DNA of 64,000 nucleotides from Streptomyces sp. NBC_00377 (GTDB lineage: Bacteria; Actinomycetota; Actinomycetes; Streptomycetales; Streptomycetaceae). Shown piece by piece: positions 52,393 to 61,647 of this stretch (positions are counted from its first letter, which is position 1; every line of letters begins with the position of its first letter). Where the stretch lies: NCBI RefSeq assembly GCF_036075115.1, contig NZ_CP107958.1:3906001-3970000 (forward strand), written 5' to 3'. The position numbers were made by a program, and so were the translations under genes. The notes beneath the pieces are model-generated. The model was not told the origin of the DNA and searched no databases. It worked only from the letters and a program-made list of their open reading frames with translations.

Positions 52393-54187
52393 CGACCTTC
52401 GACATCCGGGCCACCGGGTTGCCCTCCGCCGCGCTGTCCGAGGTGTACGTCAGGTCGTCGCCGGTCGGGGTGAGCCGGATCGTGTGGGGCTGCGGGTTGC
52501 AGCCGGCGTGGTTGCTCTTGGCCCCCGCCGAGGTGGCGACGACGTCCTTCTCCGTCACCTGCTTCAGCGTCAGGACGTCGACGCAGATGCCGCCGAGCAC
52601 ATCGGTCTGCCGCAGCTCCCCCAGCTTGTCGCCCACGTCGGCCTGTCGGACCGTCACCCGGAAGGTGCCCATCGGAAGCGTGCCGTCCAGGCCGGTGCCC
52701 TCGCCCTCCCAGGTCCCGGCATAGCGGGCCGGGAGCGCGGTGGGCGCCGGGGAGGTGGGGCCGGGGGTGGAACCGCTCGCGGGCGCCGAGGCGGCCGGGC
52801 CGGAGCTCGAACCGTCCGCCGGAGCGGAGGAGCGGGCGTCGCTGCCGGAGGCGTCGTTGTGTTCGTCGTCGCCCGGCAGCATGTGGAACAGGAACACCGA
52901 GCCGACCGTGACCGCCGCCATCGCCCCCGCGACCGCCAGCGCGACGGTGCAGCTCAGCCGCCTCCCGCGGTCGCCCTCCCCGGGAGTCGCGGTGGCCGCC
53001 ACGGTGACGGAGACCCTGCCGGGCCGTTCGGACCCGCGGGCCCCAGGCTCGGCGTCCCTCGGCGCGGGAACGGGACCCGGCCCGTCGGCCGGAGTGGCCG
53101 CGTCCCCGTCGAACCCGGCGAATCCTGCACCCGTGCCGCCCCCGGTACCTCCCGCGCCCCCGCCCATCACGGGCGGTGGCCCGAACTCCCCCGGTCTCGC
53201 CGCCGGTTCCCCCGCCGTCACCGCCGGGCTGCTGAATCCCACCGGCCCGGACACGACCGGCTCCGCGCCGGCCCCCGCGCCCTCCAGGTTCAGCAGCTGT
53301 ACGGCGCTGCGCCCCAGCTGCTCCACCAGCGCACCCGGCAGCCATCCGCCCGCGACCAGCCGGGCCGCGCCCTCGGGAGCGAGCCGTCGGGCCACCTCGG
53401 CGGGGGCCGGCCGGGCGGCCGGGTCCTTGGAGAGACAGGCCTCGACCACCGCACGCAGTTCACCCCGCAGGGCGCCCTCCGGCTCACCGAGTTCGGGCTG
53501 CTCGTGGACGACCTTGTAGAGGAGGGCGGCCGAGGAGTCGCCGGGAAACGGCGGCCCCCCGGTCGCCGCGTACGCGAGCACCGCGCCGAGGGAGAAGACG
53601 TCGGCCGCGCCGGACGCGACCCGGCCGAGGATCTGCTCGGGGGCCATGTAGCCGGGCGAGCCGACCGAGACGCCGGTGGAGGTGAGCGAGGCCGTGCCGT
53701 CGGTCGCCCGGGCGATGCCGAAGTCGATCAGCAGCGGACCGTCCACCGTCAGCAGGACGTTGGACGGCTTCACGTCCCGGTGCACCAGGCCCAGCTCGTG
53801 CACGGCTGCCAGCGCCTCCGCCAGACCCGCGCCGAGCACCCGTACGGAGTGCTCGGGCAGCGGCCCGCCGCCCGAGCCGACCGCCGCCGCCAGGGACGGC
53901 CCGGCCGCGTACCCCGTGGCGACCCAGGGCACCGTCGCCTCCGGGTCCGCGTCCAGGACCGGCGCGGTCCACGCACCGCCGACCCGCCTCGCGGCCTCGA
54001 CCTCGCGCCGGAAGCGGGCCCGGAACTCCTCGTCGAGCGCGAGGTGCGGGTGCACGATCTTCACGGCGACCGTGCGGCCGCCGGCGCTGCGTCCCAGATA
54101 GACGCGGCCCATCCCGCCCGAGCCGAGCCGGCCGAGCAGCCGGTAGGGGCCCACGGTCCTCGGTTCGTCGACTCCGAGCGGCTGCAT
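52373..54187 (-). CDS. Ser/Thr protein kinase, single-pass membrane
   Basis: A 604-residue Hanks-type kinase. The kinase domain (about residues 12-270) has GSGGMGRVY, Lys43, HRDVKPSN (Asp138) and DFG (Asp155). A Pro-Gly-Ala-rich linker leads to a transmembrane helix near residue 420 and an extracellular Ser-rich stalk with a small C-terminal domain having two Cys (GGICVD, HAGCNP) that may form a disulfide. No PASTA repeats. It overlaps the prepilin peptidase gene and lies downstream of mqnA. Confidence 0.92.
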   Translation of the reverse strand: MQPLGVDEPRTVGPYRLLGRLGSGGMGRVYLGRSAGGRTVAVKIVHPHLALDEEFRARFRREVEAARRVGGAWTAPVLDADPEATVPWVATGYAAGPSLAAAVGSGGGPLPEHSVRVLGAGLAEALAAVHELGLVHRDVKPSNVLLTVDGPLLIDFGIARATDGTASLTSTGVSVGSPGYMAPEQILGRVASGAADVFSLGAVLAYAATGGPPFPGDSSAALLYKVVHEQPELGEPEGALRGELRAVVEACLSKDPAARPAPAEVARRLAPEGAARLVAGGWLPGALVEQLGRSAVQLLNLEGAGAGAEPVVSGPVGFSSPAVTAGEPAARPGEFGPPPVMGGGAGGTGGGTGAGFAGFDGDAATPADGPGPVPAPRDAEPGARGSERPGRVSVTVAATATPGEGDRGRRLSCTVALAVAGAMAAVTVGSVFLFHMLPGDDEHNDASGSDARSSAPADGSSSGPAASAPASGSTPGPTSPAPTALPARYAGTWEGEGTGLDGTLPMGTFRVTVRQADVGDKLGELRQTDVLGGICVDVLTLKQVTEKDVVATSAGAKSNHAGCNPQPHTIRLTPTGDDLTYTSDSAAEGNPVARMSKVDDDASR

Positions 54188-54256
54188 GGACGTCCACCCT
54201 CCCCCGAAAGGCGCCCGACGGGCGCCGTTGGACTCGGCAGCAGCGTAGTGCCGTGG

Positions 54257-55105
54257 CTACGGCCGGAGCAGCTCCACCTTGACGTCCGCCGGGAAGCCCG
54301 TGCTCGGACCGACGCGGCGGGCGAACTCGGTGACCGCCGCCAGCTGCGGCCCGCCGAAGCGGAAGTCGAGGGTGGTGAAGTACTGCTCGAGCACCTGCTC
54401 GTCGAACTCCTCCCAGCGGGCCGCCTGCTCGGCGACCTTGCCGACCTCGTCGAGCGAGAGGTTGCGTGACTCGATGAACGCCTCGTGGACCTTGCGGGTG
54501 ATGACCGGCTCGCGCTCCAGGTACTCCCGGCGGGCCGCCCACACCGCGAAGACGAACGGCAGGCCGGTCCACTCCTTCCAGAGCGCTCCGAGGTCGTGCA
54601 CCTGGAGACCGAACTTCGGTCCGTCCAGCAGGTTGGCCCGCAGCGCCGCGTCACCGATGAGCACGGCCGCCTCGGCCTCCTGCATCATCAGGCTGAGGTC
54701 GGGCGGGCAGGTGTAGTAGTCGGGCCGGACGCCGAAGCGGTCGGCCAGCAGCAGTTGGGCCAGACGCACGGAGGTGCGGGAGGTCGAGCCGAGGGCGACC
54801 CGGGCGCCGTCCAGCTCCTCCAGCGGGACCTGGGAGACGATCACGCAGGACATCACCGGGCCGTCGCAGCCGACGGCGATGTCGGGGAAGGCGACCAGGT
54901 CGTCGGCGTTCTTGAGGAACTCGACGAGGGTGATGGGCCCGATGTCGAGGTCGCCCCGGACCAGTCGCTCGCTGAGCTTCTCCGGGGTGTCCTTCGTCAG
55001 CTCGAAGTCGAGGAGGGTGCCGGTTCTCGCGAGCCCCCAGTAGAGGGGCAGGCAGTTGAGGAACTGGATGTGGCCGACGCGCGGCCGGGTGCGAGAATTG
55101 TCCAC
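54257..55105 (-). CDS. mqnA: Chorismate dehydratase
   Basis: A 282-residue MqnA that turns chorismate into 3-enolpyruvylbenzoate, the first step of the futalosine route to menaquinone. It has a periplasmic-binding-like fold, with VGHIQFLNCLPLYWGL and GDLDIGPITLVEFL as typical stretches and ALGSTSRTSV near the substrate. Length is normal. GTG 55105. With mqnC in the same region and menG before, it shows that this organism uses the futalosine rather than the classical Men pathway. Confidence 0.94.
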   Translation of the reverse strand: MDNSRTRPRVGHIQFLNCLPLYWGLARTGTLLDFELTKDTPEKLSERLVRGDLDIGPITLVEFLKNADDLVAFPDIAVGCDGPVMSCVIVSQVPLEELDGARVALGSTSRTSVRLAQLLLADRFGVRPDYYTCPPDLSLMMQEAEAAVLIGDAALRANLLDGPKFGLQVHDLGALWKEWTGLPFVFAVWAARREYLEREPVITRKVHEAFIESRNLSLDEVGKVAEQAARWEEFDEQVLEQYFTTLDFRFGGPQLAAVTEFARRVGPSTGFPADVKVELLRP

Positions 55106-55207
55106 ATCGCGAGGCTAGACCCCATCGGATACCGTGGGCACTCCACCCCCTCGGTCAACCCCTTCTGCGGATCTTCAAACATCCGGGTGACGTGATCTTG
55201 ACCTCTA

Positions 55208-55235
55208 TTGCTTTCGGCTGCCTGCATGCTAGGCT
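55208..55235 (+). promoter_or_regulatory. Candidate promoter of cold-shock gene
   Basis: TTGCTT (55208-55213) and TAGGCT (55230-55235) with a 16-base spacer. A start near 55242 gives a leader of about 150 bases, typical of cold-shock mRNAs, which fold differently with temperature. Confidence 0.4.
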
Positions 55236-55393
55236 CGCCGCAAGTTGCAGTTTGGTTTCCCTTGCAGTACAGAGCCTGCGGAGCATGTAACCGCGGGCTC
55301 TCGTCGTTTTCAGACGTATGCAGTTGTGCGGCACTCGCTTTCACGCTTGCAGGGTTCTGGAGCAGGGCAACCCTTTGGGCCCAAGGAGGGCTT

Positions 55394-55597
55394 ATGGCTA
55401 CCGGAACCGTGAAGTGGTTCAACGCCGAAAAGGGCTTTGGCTTCATCGCCCAAGAAGGCGGCGGCCCCGACGTCTTCGTCCACTACTCCGCGATCAACGC
55501 GCAGGGTTTCCGCTCGCTCGAGGAGAACCAGCAGGTCTCCTTCGACGTGACGCAGGGCCCCAAGGGTCCCCAGGCGGAGAACGTCACCCCCGTCTGA
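55394..55597 (+). CDS. Cold-shock protein (CspA family)
   Basis: A 67-residue nucleic-acid chaperone with RNP1 (KGFGFI) and RNP2 (VFVHYS) on an OB fold. Binds single-stranded RNA and DNA. ATG 55394 has AAGGAGG 3-10 bases upstream, one of the strongest ribosome sites of the window. An open frame continues upstream through the leader but is AT-richer and not coding. Confidence 0.96.
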   Translation: MATGTVKWFNAEKGFGFIAQEGGGPDVFVHYSAINAQGFRSLEENQQVSFDVTQGPKGPQAENVTPV

Positions 55598-55638
55598 TCT
55601 TCACCACCCTGAGATCGCAAGTCTGAGAGCAGCACCCA

Positions 55639-55670
55639 AGGAGCCCTGTGCCGTACGGCACGGGGCTCCT
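55639..55670 (+). terminator. Terminator of cold-shock gene
   Basis: A 15-bp stem with one G-U pair: AGGAGCCC at the left foot, GGGCTCCT at the right, tip at GTAC. It lies 41 bases past the stop codon. Confidence 0.85.
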
Positions 55671-55754
55671 GCCTTTGCCGACACGGGCTCGCACTCCCCC
55701 GTTCCTCCCGGCGTCCCCTCCGATTGTCAGTGGGCGCGGCTAGGGTCCGCGCCC

Positions 55755-56477
55755 ATGACCGACACCACGGACGCCACCCCCACCCCCGCTTCTCCCGCCT
55801 CCGCCGCTCGTTCCGCCTCCCCCGCCCCCGGCTTCGTCACCGCCACCCGCACGTTCTACGACGCCATCGCCGAGGACTACGCCGAGCGCTTCCGCGACGA
55901 GCTGCCCGCGAAGTCGCTGGAGCGGGCCCTTCTCACCTCGTACGCCGAACTCGTCGGCGTCGGCGGCCGGGTCGCCGACCTGGGGTGCGGCCCCGGCCGG
56001 GTCACGGGATTCCTCGCCGCGCTGGGGCTCGAGATGTCCGGCCTCGACCTGTCGGAGTCGATGCTCGCGATCGCGCGGCGCGAGAACCCGGGGATCCGGT
56101 TCGAGCGGGGCTCGATGCTCGACCTGGATCTGCCCGACGGGAGCCTGGCGGGGGTCGTCTCCTTCTACTCGTCCATCCACACCCCTGTGGACGAGCTGCC
56201 CGGACTCTTCGCCGGGTTCCACCGTGTGCTCGCGCCCGGCGGACACCTGTTCCTCGGCTTCCAGGTGGGTGACGAACCGCGCCACCACGACCGCCCCTGG
56301 GGCCACCCGGTCGCCCTGGACTTCCTGCGCCGCCGCCCGGAGCCGATGGCCGAGCTGCTGACCGCGGCCGGGTTCTCGATGCTGTCGCGCAGCGTGCGCG
56401 AAGCGGACACCGACCGCGGCGAGTCCACCCCGCAGGCCTTCCTGATCGCCCGCAGGCCGGCGGGGACGACCGCATAG
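55755..56477 (+). CDS. Class I SAM-dependent methyltransferase
   Basis: A 240-residue methyltransferase with the SAM loop VADLGCGPGRVTGFL, acidic motif II in GLDLSE, and the post-motif HRVLAPGGHLFLGF. The N-terminal 30 residues are Ala-Ser-Pro-rich. The type-11-like fold does not reveal the substrate. It seems to be a single-gene unit between the cold-shock gene and the Rsb-like operon. Confidence 0.88.
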   Translation: MTDTTDATPTPASPASAARSASPAPGFVTATRTFYDAIAEDYAERFRDELPAKSLERALLTSYAELVGVGGRVADLGCGPGRVTGFLAALGLEMSGLDLSESMLAIARRENPGIRFERGSMLDLDLPDGSLAGVVSFYSSIHTPVDELPGLFAGFHRVLAPGGHLFLGFQVGDEPRHHDRPWGHPVALDFLRRRPEPMAELLTAAGFSMLSRSVREADTDRGESTPQAFLIARRPAGTTA

Positions 56478-56636
56478 ACCTACCCGTCCGTGTCCGGTCC
56501 CGCCCCGCCGGAGGGCCGGACCGGACACGGACGGACGGGAGACAGACGGACCGGAGCCGGGCGCAGCGGAGCCGGGCGGAGCGGGCGATCCGCCGCCGCG
56601 CGGGCGCGCCGGCCGCGGTTTGCGAGGATGGGGGGC

Positions 56637-57440
56637 ATGGACATCGATCGCAGGAACAACGTCACCGTCACCGGCAATCCTCAGGGACGCACGGTCGTGC
56701 TGGCGCACGGGTTCGGCTGTGATCAGAACATGTGGCGGCTCACCGTGCCCGCCCTGGCCGCCGACCACCGGGTGGTGCTGTTCGACTACGTGGGGTCCGG
56801 CGGCTCGGACCCGGCCGCGTTCTCGGAGGACCGCTACACCTCCCTCGACGGCTACGCCAGGGACGTGGTCGAGGTGTGCGAAGCACTGGACCTGCGTGAC
56901 GCCGTGTTCGTGGGGCACTCGGTCAGCGCGATGATCGGGGTGCTGGCCGTCGGCATGGCTCCGGAGCGCATCGGGGCGCTGGTGATGGTCGCCCCCTCAC
57001 CGCGCTACATCGACGACGAGGGTTACCGGGGTGGATTCAGTGCGGAGGACATCGACGAGCTGCTCGGCTCGCTGGAGTCGAACTATCTCGGCTGGTCGGC
57101 GGCGATGGCACCGGTGATCATGGGGAACGCGGAGCGGCCCGAGCTCGGCGACGAGCTGACGAACAGTTTCTGCGCCACCGACCCGGAGATGGCGCGCGTC
57201 TTCGCCCGGGCCACGTTCCTGTCGGACTCCAGGGACGACCTGAAGCGCGTGAACGTGCCGACGCTGGTGCTGGAATGCACCCAGGACGTCATCGCGCCCC
57301 GCGAGGTCGGCGCCTTCGTCCACCGGGCGATCCCCGGCTCGACGCTGATCACCCTCGATGCCACCGGGCACTGCCCGCACCTGTCCGCGCCGGAGGCCAC
57401 CAACGAAGCGATCACCGGCTTCCTGGCAGGTCTACGGTGA
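56637..57440 (+). CDS. RsbQ-like alpha/beta hydrolase
   Basis: A 267-residue alpha/beta hydrolase with nucleophile Ser in VGHSVSAMIG, acid Asp in ECTQDVIAP and His in DATGHCPHL. The opening NNVTVTGNPQGRTVVLAHGFGCDQNMW is characteristic of RsbQ, which in Bacillus binds a small ligand needed to activate the phosphatase RsbP under energy stress. The stop overlaps the phosphatase start, exactly the RsbQ-RsbP pairing. ATG 56637 fits the GAGG site better than ATG 56628. Confidence 0.9.
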   Translation: MDIDRRNNVTVTGNPQGRTVVLAHGFGCDQNMWRLTVPALAADHRVVLFDYVGSGGSDPAAFSEDRYTSLDGYARDVVEVCEALDLRDAVFVGHSVSAMIGVLAVGMAPERIGALVMVAPSPRYIDDEGYRGGFSAEDIDELLGSLESNYLGWSAAMAPVIMGNAERPELGDELTNSFCATDPEMARVFARATFLSDSRDDLKRVNVPTLVLECTQDVIAPREVGAFVHRAIPGSTLITLDATGHCPHLSAPEATNEAITGFLAGLR

Positions 57441-58741
57441 TGTGCCGCACCGGACAGCAGACCGGCTCCGGTGACGCCGGCGACGGGAAGACGTCGGACG
57501 CCGTCTTCGCCGCCCTGCTGGAGGACAGTGCCGAGGAGTTGTACGAGAGCGCGCCGTGCGGATATCTGTCCACGCTGATGGACGGGACCATAGCGAAGAT
57601 CAACAACACGCTGCTGTCCTGGCTGGGCCTGGAGCGGGACGCGGTGGTGGGACGGATGCGGTTCACCGACCTGCTGACCGTGGGCGGCAAGCTCTACCAC
57701 GAGACGCACTTCGCGCCACTGCTGCGGATGCAGGGCCGGATCGGCGGCATCGCGCTGGAGATGAAGCAGGCCGACGGCGCCCGGACACCCGTGCTGGTCT
57801 CCTCGGTGGTCAAGCACGGCGCCATCGGCGAGCCGCTGCTGATCCGCACCACCGTCTTCGACGCCCGGGACCGCCGCGCCTACGAGGAGGAACTCCTGCG
57901 CGGCCGGAAGGCCGCCGAGGAAGCGCGCAGACAGGCGGAGGCGGACCGCGCCCGGCTCCAGGAGGCCCTCGCGGTACTCCAGCAGTCGCTGCTGCCCGCG
58001 ACCCTGTCGCAGGTGCCCGGCGTGGAGACGGCCGCCCACTACCACACGGCCTCCCCCGACCGGCTCGGCGGCGACTTCTACGACGTCTTCCCCGTCGACG
58101 GCAAACGCTTCGCGTTCTTCCTCGGCGATGTGTGCGGCAAGGGCCCCCAGGCCGCCGCCGTCACCTCGCTGACCCGCTACACCCTGCGCGCCGCCGCGCT
58201 GCACGACTCCGACCCCGTCTCCGCGCTGACGACGCTCAACAAGGTCCTCCACGAGCGCTACTCCGCCGACGGCGACCCGCGCTACTGCACCGCCGTGTTC
58301 GGCGTCCTCGAGCCGGACACCGAGACCGGGCAGGTCGCCGTCCGAATCGCCTCGGGCGGCCATCCGCCGGTGCTCGTCCTGCGCGCCGACGGCACGGCGG
58401 ACTTCCTGCCGACCCCCGGCGGTCTCCTCGTCGGCGTCCTGGCCGACGCGCGATTCGTCACCGCGACCACCGTCCTCGCCGCCGGCGACACCCTCCTGCT
58501 CTACACCGACGGTCTCACCGAGGCACGCACCGGCGAGGACCGCGGCAGTCTGTACGGGGACGACGCGCTGCGCGCCTTCGCCACCGAGCACGCCGGCCGG
58601 TCGCCGCACGCCGTCGTCCAGGCTCTGATCGGCCTGCTGGACGACTTCGGCGACGGCCTCGACGACGACACCGCCCTGCTGGCCCTCGGCGTCCCCGCCA
58701 CCGACCCGGCCACCGGCCCGGCCACGAAGAGCACACGATGA
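57440..58741 (+). CDS. PAS-PP2C (SpoIIE-type) phosphatase, RsbP-like
   Basis: A 433-residue cytosolic protein: a PAS domain (about residues 30-150, CGYLSTLMDGTIAKIN), a coiled-coil helix rich in Arg, Ala and Glu (about 155-190), then a SpoIIE PP2C domain with metal Asp in GGDFYDVF, GDVCGKG, YTDGLTEAR and DDDTALL. Such phosphatases dephosphorylate an RsbV-type antagonist. Starts at ATG 57440 (TGATG overlap; GTG 57437 also possible) and ends overlapping the STAS gene. Confidence 0.92.
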   Translation: MCRTGQQTGSGDAGDGKTSDAVFAALLEDSAEELYESAPCGYLSTLMDGTIAKINNTLLSWLGLERDAVVGRMRFTDLLTVGGKLYHETHFAPLLRMQGRIGGIALEMKQADGARTPVLVSSVVKHGAIGEPLLIRTTVFDARDRRAYEEELLRGRKAAEEARRQAEADRARLQEALAVLQQSLLPATLSQVPGVETAAHYHTASPDRLGGDFYDVFPVDGKRFAFFLGDVCGKGPQAAAVTSLTRYTLRAAALHDSDPVSALTTLNKVLHERYSADGDPRYCTAVFGVLEPDTETGQVAVRIASGGHPPVLVLRADGTADFLPTPGGLLVGVLADARFVTATTVLAAGDTLLLYTDGLTEARTGEDRGSLYGDDALRAFATEHAGRSPHAVVQALIGLLDDFGDGLDDDTALLALGVPATDPATGPATKSTR

Positions 58742-59091
58742 GCCCCCTGAAGATCACCAGCAGGGACGTCGTGACCGGCCCCGTCCTCGAGATCCTCGGC
58801 GACCTCGACTTCGGCCACGCCGCCCAGTTGCGTGAGCTGCTCCCCACGCTCACCCTGCGGCCGGGCCAGCGCCTCATCCTGGACCTGGCCGGCATGGAGT
58901 TCTGCGACTCCACCGGCATCACCGCGCTGCTCGCCGCCCACCATCACGCCCTCGCCGCGCAGGCCGACATCGCGCTCGCAGGCGTCCCCGCCAACACCCT
59001 GCGCATCCTGCGCATCGTCGGCCTCGACCAGATCTTCCCCCTCCACCCCGACACGGCCACCGCCGCCCGGGCCCCCCGACCGACCCTCTGA
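58738..59091 (+). CDS. STAS-domain anti-sigma factor antagonist (RsbV-like)
   Basis: A 117-residue STAS protein with the phosphorylation site Ser in FCDSTGI. Unphosphorylated, such proteins bind an RsbW-type anti-sigma kinase and free a sigma factor. Its ATG overlaps the phosphatase stop, making a coupled trio hydrolase-phosphatase-antagonist. No intact kinase or sigma gene is adjacent; a damaged kinase-like fragment lies at 61175-61500. Confidence 0.92.
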   Translation: MSPLKITSRDVVTGPVLEILGDLDFGHAAQLRELLPTLTLRPGQRLILDLAGMEFCDSTGITALLAAHHHALAAQADIALAGVPANTLRILRIVGLDQIFPLHPDTATAARAPRPTL

Positions 59092-59309
59092 CACCGACCG
59101 GCCCGGCCCAACCGGCCCCGGCGGAAGGGCCGCCCCGCGCCTGCTCGACGGGCCGGACCTCGGCTTCGGGGACGCCTGGCGTGACGGGCCCGGGGACACG
59201 GAACCTCACCGACGACTCCGCCGGCGAGCGGGTCCACCCCTCTCCTTCCACGACGATCCCGATCCCGGTGACACGTCCCTGATGACACGCGCCGTCGCGG
59301 CCCGAACCG

Positions 59310-61097
59310 TCATCCGAGCCCGCCGGAGAGGTCGAGGGCCGCGAGGTAGCCGAAGGTCATCGCGGGGCCGATCGTCGAGCCCGCGCCCGCGTAGCTGTGC
59401 CCCATGACGGCGGCGCTGGCGTTCCCGGCGGCGTACAGGCCGGGGATCGCCGAGCCGTCGGCGCGCAGCACCCGGGCCCGGGCGTCCGTGCGCAGACCGC
59501 CCTTGGTGCCGAGGTCGCCGGGGACGATGCGGAAGGCGTAGTAGGGAGGCAGCCACAGGGGGGCCAGGCAGGAGTTGGGGAGGACGTAGGGGTCCGTGTA
59601 GTAGTGGTCGTAGGCGCTGTCGCCGCGCCGGAAGTCGGTGTCCTTGCCCCTGAGGGCCTGGGAGTTGAAGCGGTCGACGGTGGAGCGGAGCGCGGCGGCC
59701 GGGACGCCGATCGAGGCGGCGAGGGCGTCGAGGGTCCAGGCCTTGCGCGCGGCTCCCGAGGTGTACCAGTCGTCGGGGAGCACGAAGGTCGGCGCGATGT
59801 CCTTGAAGAGGTACCGGTTGCGGTAGTTCTGGTCGACGACCAGCCACGCCGGGATGTCCGGTGCGGTCGGATCGAGGTCGTACATCGTGTGGACCACGTC
59901 GCTGTAAGGGCCGGCCTCGTTGACGAAGCGGGCGCCGGCCCGGTTCACCAACAGGCCGCCGGGCAGGGTGCGTTCGGCGAGACAGAAGTACGGCTCGCCG
60001 GGGAGCGGGATCGCGGGTCCCCACCAGGCGTCGTCCATCAGCGCCAGCGCCCCGCCCGCGCGCTGACCGGCACGTATCCCGTCCCCCGTGTTCTCCTTCG
60101 CCCCGACCGTCCACTCGGTCCCGATCGGCTGCCGCTGGTACTGCGCCCGCATCGCCGCGTTGTGCTCGAACCCCCCGGAGCCGACGACGACACCCCGCCG
60201 GGCCCGTACGAGCCCCGGCACGCCGTCGCGCGTGACGACGGCCCCCGTCACCACTCCCCCCTCGACGCGCAGGTCGGCGAGCGGGGTGTTCAGCCACACC
60301 GGCACCTGGGCGGCGAGCAGACCGGCGCGCAGTCCCGCGGCCAGCGACTGTCCCATGGTGAGCGGCTTCTGCCCGAGCAGGGCGGCCTTGGTCCCGCGCG
60401 CCAGGCACTCGGTGGCGACGGCGGCGCCTTTGACGCTCACGGCGGCCAGCGCGAGCCACTTGTAGTCGGCGCTGAACACGACCATGCCCGCGGGGACGCC
60501 CATGTACGGCGGGTTGAGGCGGGCGAGTTCGGCCCCGAGGAGGTTGCCGTCCAGTTGGTCGGGCTCGACGGAGCGGCCGCCGGGCAACCCGCCGGGCAGC
60601 TCCGGGTAGTAGTCGCTGTACCCCTCCATCCAGCGGAAACGCAGCGGGCTGTTGGCCATGACGAAGGAGAGCATGGCGGGCCCGTGCGCGAGGAAGGCCG
60701 CCTGACGGTCGGCCGGGACGTCCGCTCCGACGACGGCCGCCAGGTAGGCGGCCGCCTTCGCGGGCGTGTCCGGGACCCCGGCGGACAGGATCACCGAGTT
60801 GTTCGGGATCCAGATCCCGGCCCCCGAGCGGGCGGCGGACCCGCCGAACGTCGGCGCCTTCTCGACCACGACACAGCTGAGCCCGCGCCTCGCGGCCGTC
60901 AGCGCGGCGGTCATCCCGGCGGCGCCGGAGCCGATGACGACGACGTCGTAGGTACCGAGGACGGGCAGGTCGGCGGCGGCCGCCTGTCGCCCGGGGGCAG
61001 CCAGCGCCAGCCCGGCGCCGGCCCCGGCGGAGGCGCCGAGCACGGCCCTCCGGGAGGGAAGGCCGTGGTGTCTCACAGGATCCGCGCTCGTGGTCAT
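59310..61097 (-). CDS. Exported FAD-dependent oxidoreductase, 3-ketosteroid dehydrogenase-like
   Basis: A 595-residue flavoprotein. SRRAVLG in a long hydrophobic leader ending AAAADL looks like a Tat signal. The FAD fold is DVVVIGSGAAGMTAALTAA and the C-terminal signature HSYAGAGSTIGPAMTFGYLAA is near identical in pattern to 3-ketosteroid-delta1-dehydrogenases (KstD). KstD enzymes are normally cytosolic, so export is odd and the substrate may differ; fumarate-reductase-like flavoproteins are related. ATG 61097 has GGAG at 5 bases. It is convergent with the STAS gene, 218 bases away, with nothing notable in between. Confidence 0.86.
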   Translation of the reverse strand: MTTSADPVRHHGLPSRRAVLGASAGAGAGLALAAPGRQAAAADLPVLGTYDVVVIGSGAAGMTAALTAARRGLSCVVVEKAPTFGGSAARSGAGIWIPNNSVILSAGVPDTPAKAAAYLAAVVGADVPADRQAAFLAHGPAMLSFVMANSPLRFRWMEGYSDYYPELPGGLPGGRSVEPDQLDGNLLGAELARLNPPYMGVPAGMVVFSADYKWLALAAVSVKGAAVATECLARGTKAALLGQKPLTMGQSLAAGLRAGLLAAQVPVWLNTPLADLRVEGGVVTGAVVTRDGVPGLVRARRGVVVGSGGFEHNAAMRAQYQRQPIGTEWTVGAKENTGDGIRAGQRAGGALALMDDAWWGPAIPLPGEPYFCLAERTLPGGLLVNRAGARFVNEAGPYSDVVHTMYDLDPTAPDIPAWLVVDQNYRNRYLFKDIAPTFVLPDDWYTSGAARKAWTLDALAASIGVPAAALRSTVDRFNSQALRGKDTDFRRGDSAYDHYYTDPYVLPNSCLAPLWLPPYYAFRIVPGDLGTKGGLRTDARARVLRADGSAIPGLYAAGNASAAVMGHSYAGAGSTIGPAMTFGYLAALDLSGGLG

Positions 61098-61174
61098 GGC
61101 CACTCCAGCCGACGGGGAACGAATGGATGGATTCGGGTGCGGAGACCGGAATGTCGCGCGAGGGTCTTGTGAAG

Positions 61175-61500
61175 TCAAGGGCCGTGCGATGGCCGGAACT
61201 TCTCGCTCGGTCCGGCCCGGACCCACCTCCGGTCGCGGAAGGGCAGTTCCGCCGGACCGTCTTGCCGATGTCCCGCTCCACGACACCCCGCGTGCGGGCC
61301 GGCGCCCGGACGAGGATCCGCCCCCGACCGCCCTCCTCCACCGGGTTCGTGACGATCCGCAGTCGCCGGTCCGCGCGGGCGTCGCTCACCTCGACACGCA
61401 GCGTGCCCTCCGGGAGCAGCCGCAGCTCGAAGTCCCGGCCCGGGACCCGTCCGTGCGTGACGGCGTTGGCGGCGAGCTCCGCGACCACCCTGTTGCGCGG
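61175..61500 (-). pseudogene. Remnant of RsbW-like ATP-binding anti-sigma protein
   Basis: Reading the minus strand, VVAELAANAVTHG is the N-box of HATPase_c anti-sigma kinases, followed by RVEVSDARADRR (G1-like) and GGRGRILV (G2-like) and then GKTV. At GKTV the frame must shift by one base to give the usual ending AELPFRD, which then stops at 61175. The N-terminal half of the domain is absent. So this seems to be a truncated, frameshifted gene. It lies between the KstD-like gene and the ArsR gene. Confidence 0.6.
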
Positions 61501-61647
61501 TGTGGTTGACGTCGCTGCCGTGCGGATGCCCCCGGGCGGTGAGCTGGTGCCCCCGTGAGGCGACGGGCCGGCCGGGACGGCCCCCACCTCTCCCTCGCCG
61601 CCGGTGCCTGGGCCCAGTCCCTCGCCCCCCACCGTGAAGTAGTCGCC

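Noticed and set aside
55208..55393. Longer cold-shock protein starting upstream
   Set aside because: The extra residues are Cys- and Leu-rich, unlike any Csp, and the AAGGAGG site fixes the start at 55394.
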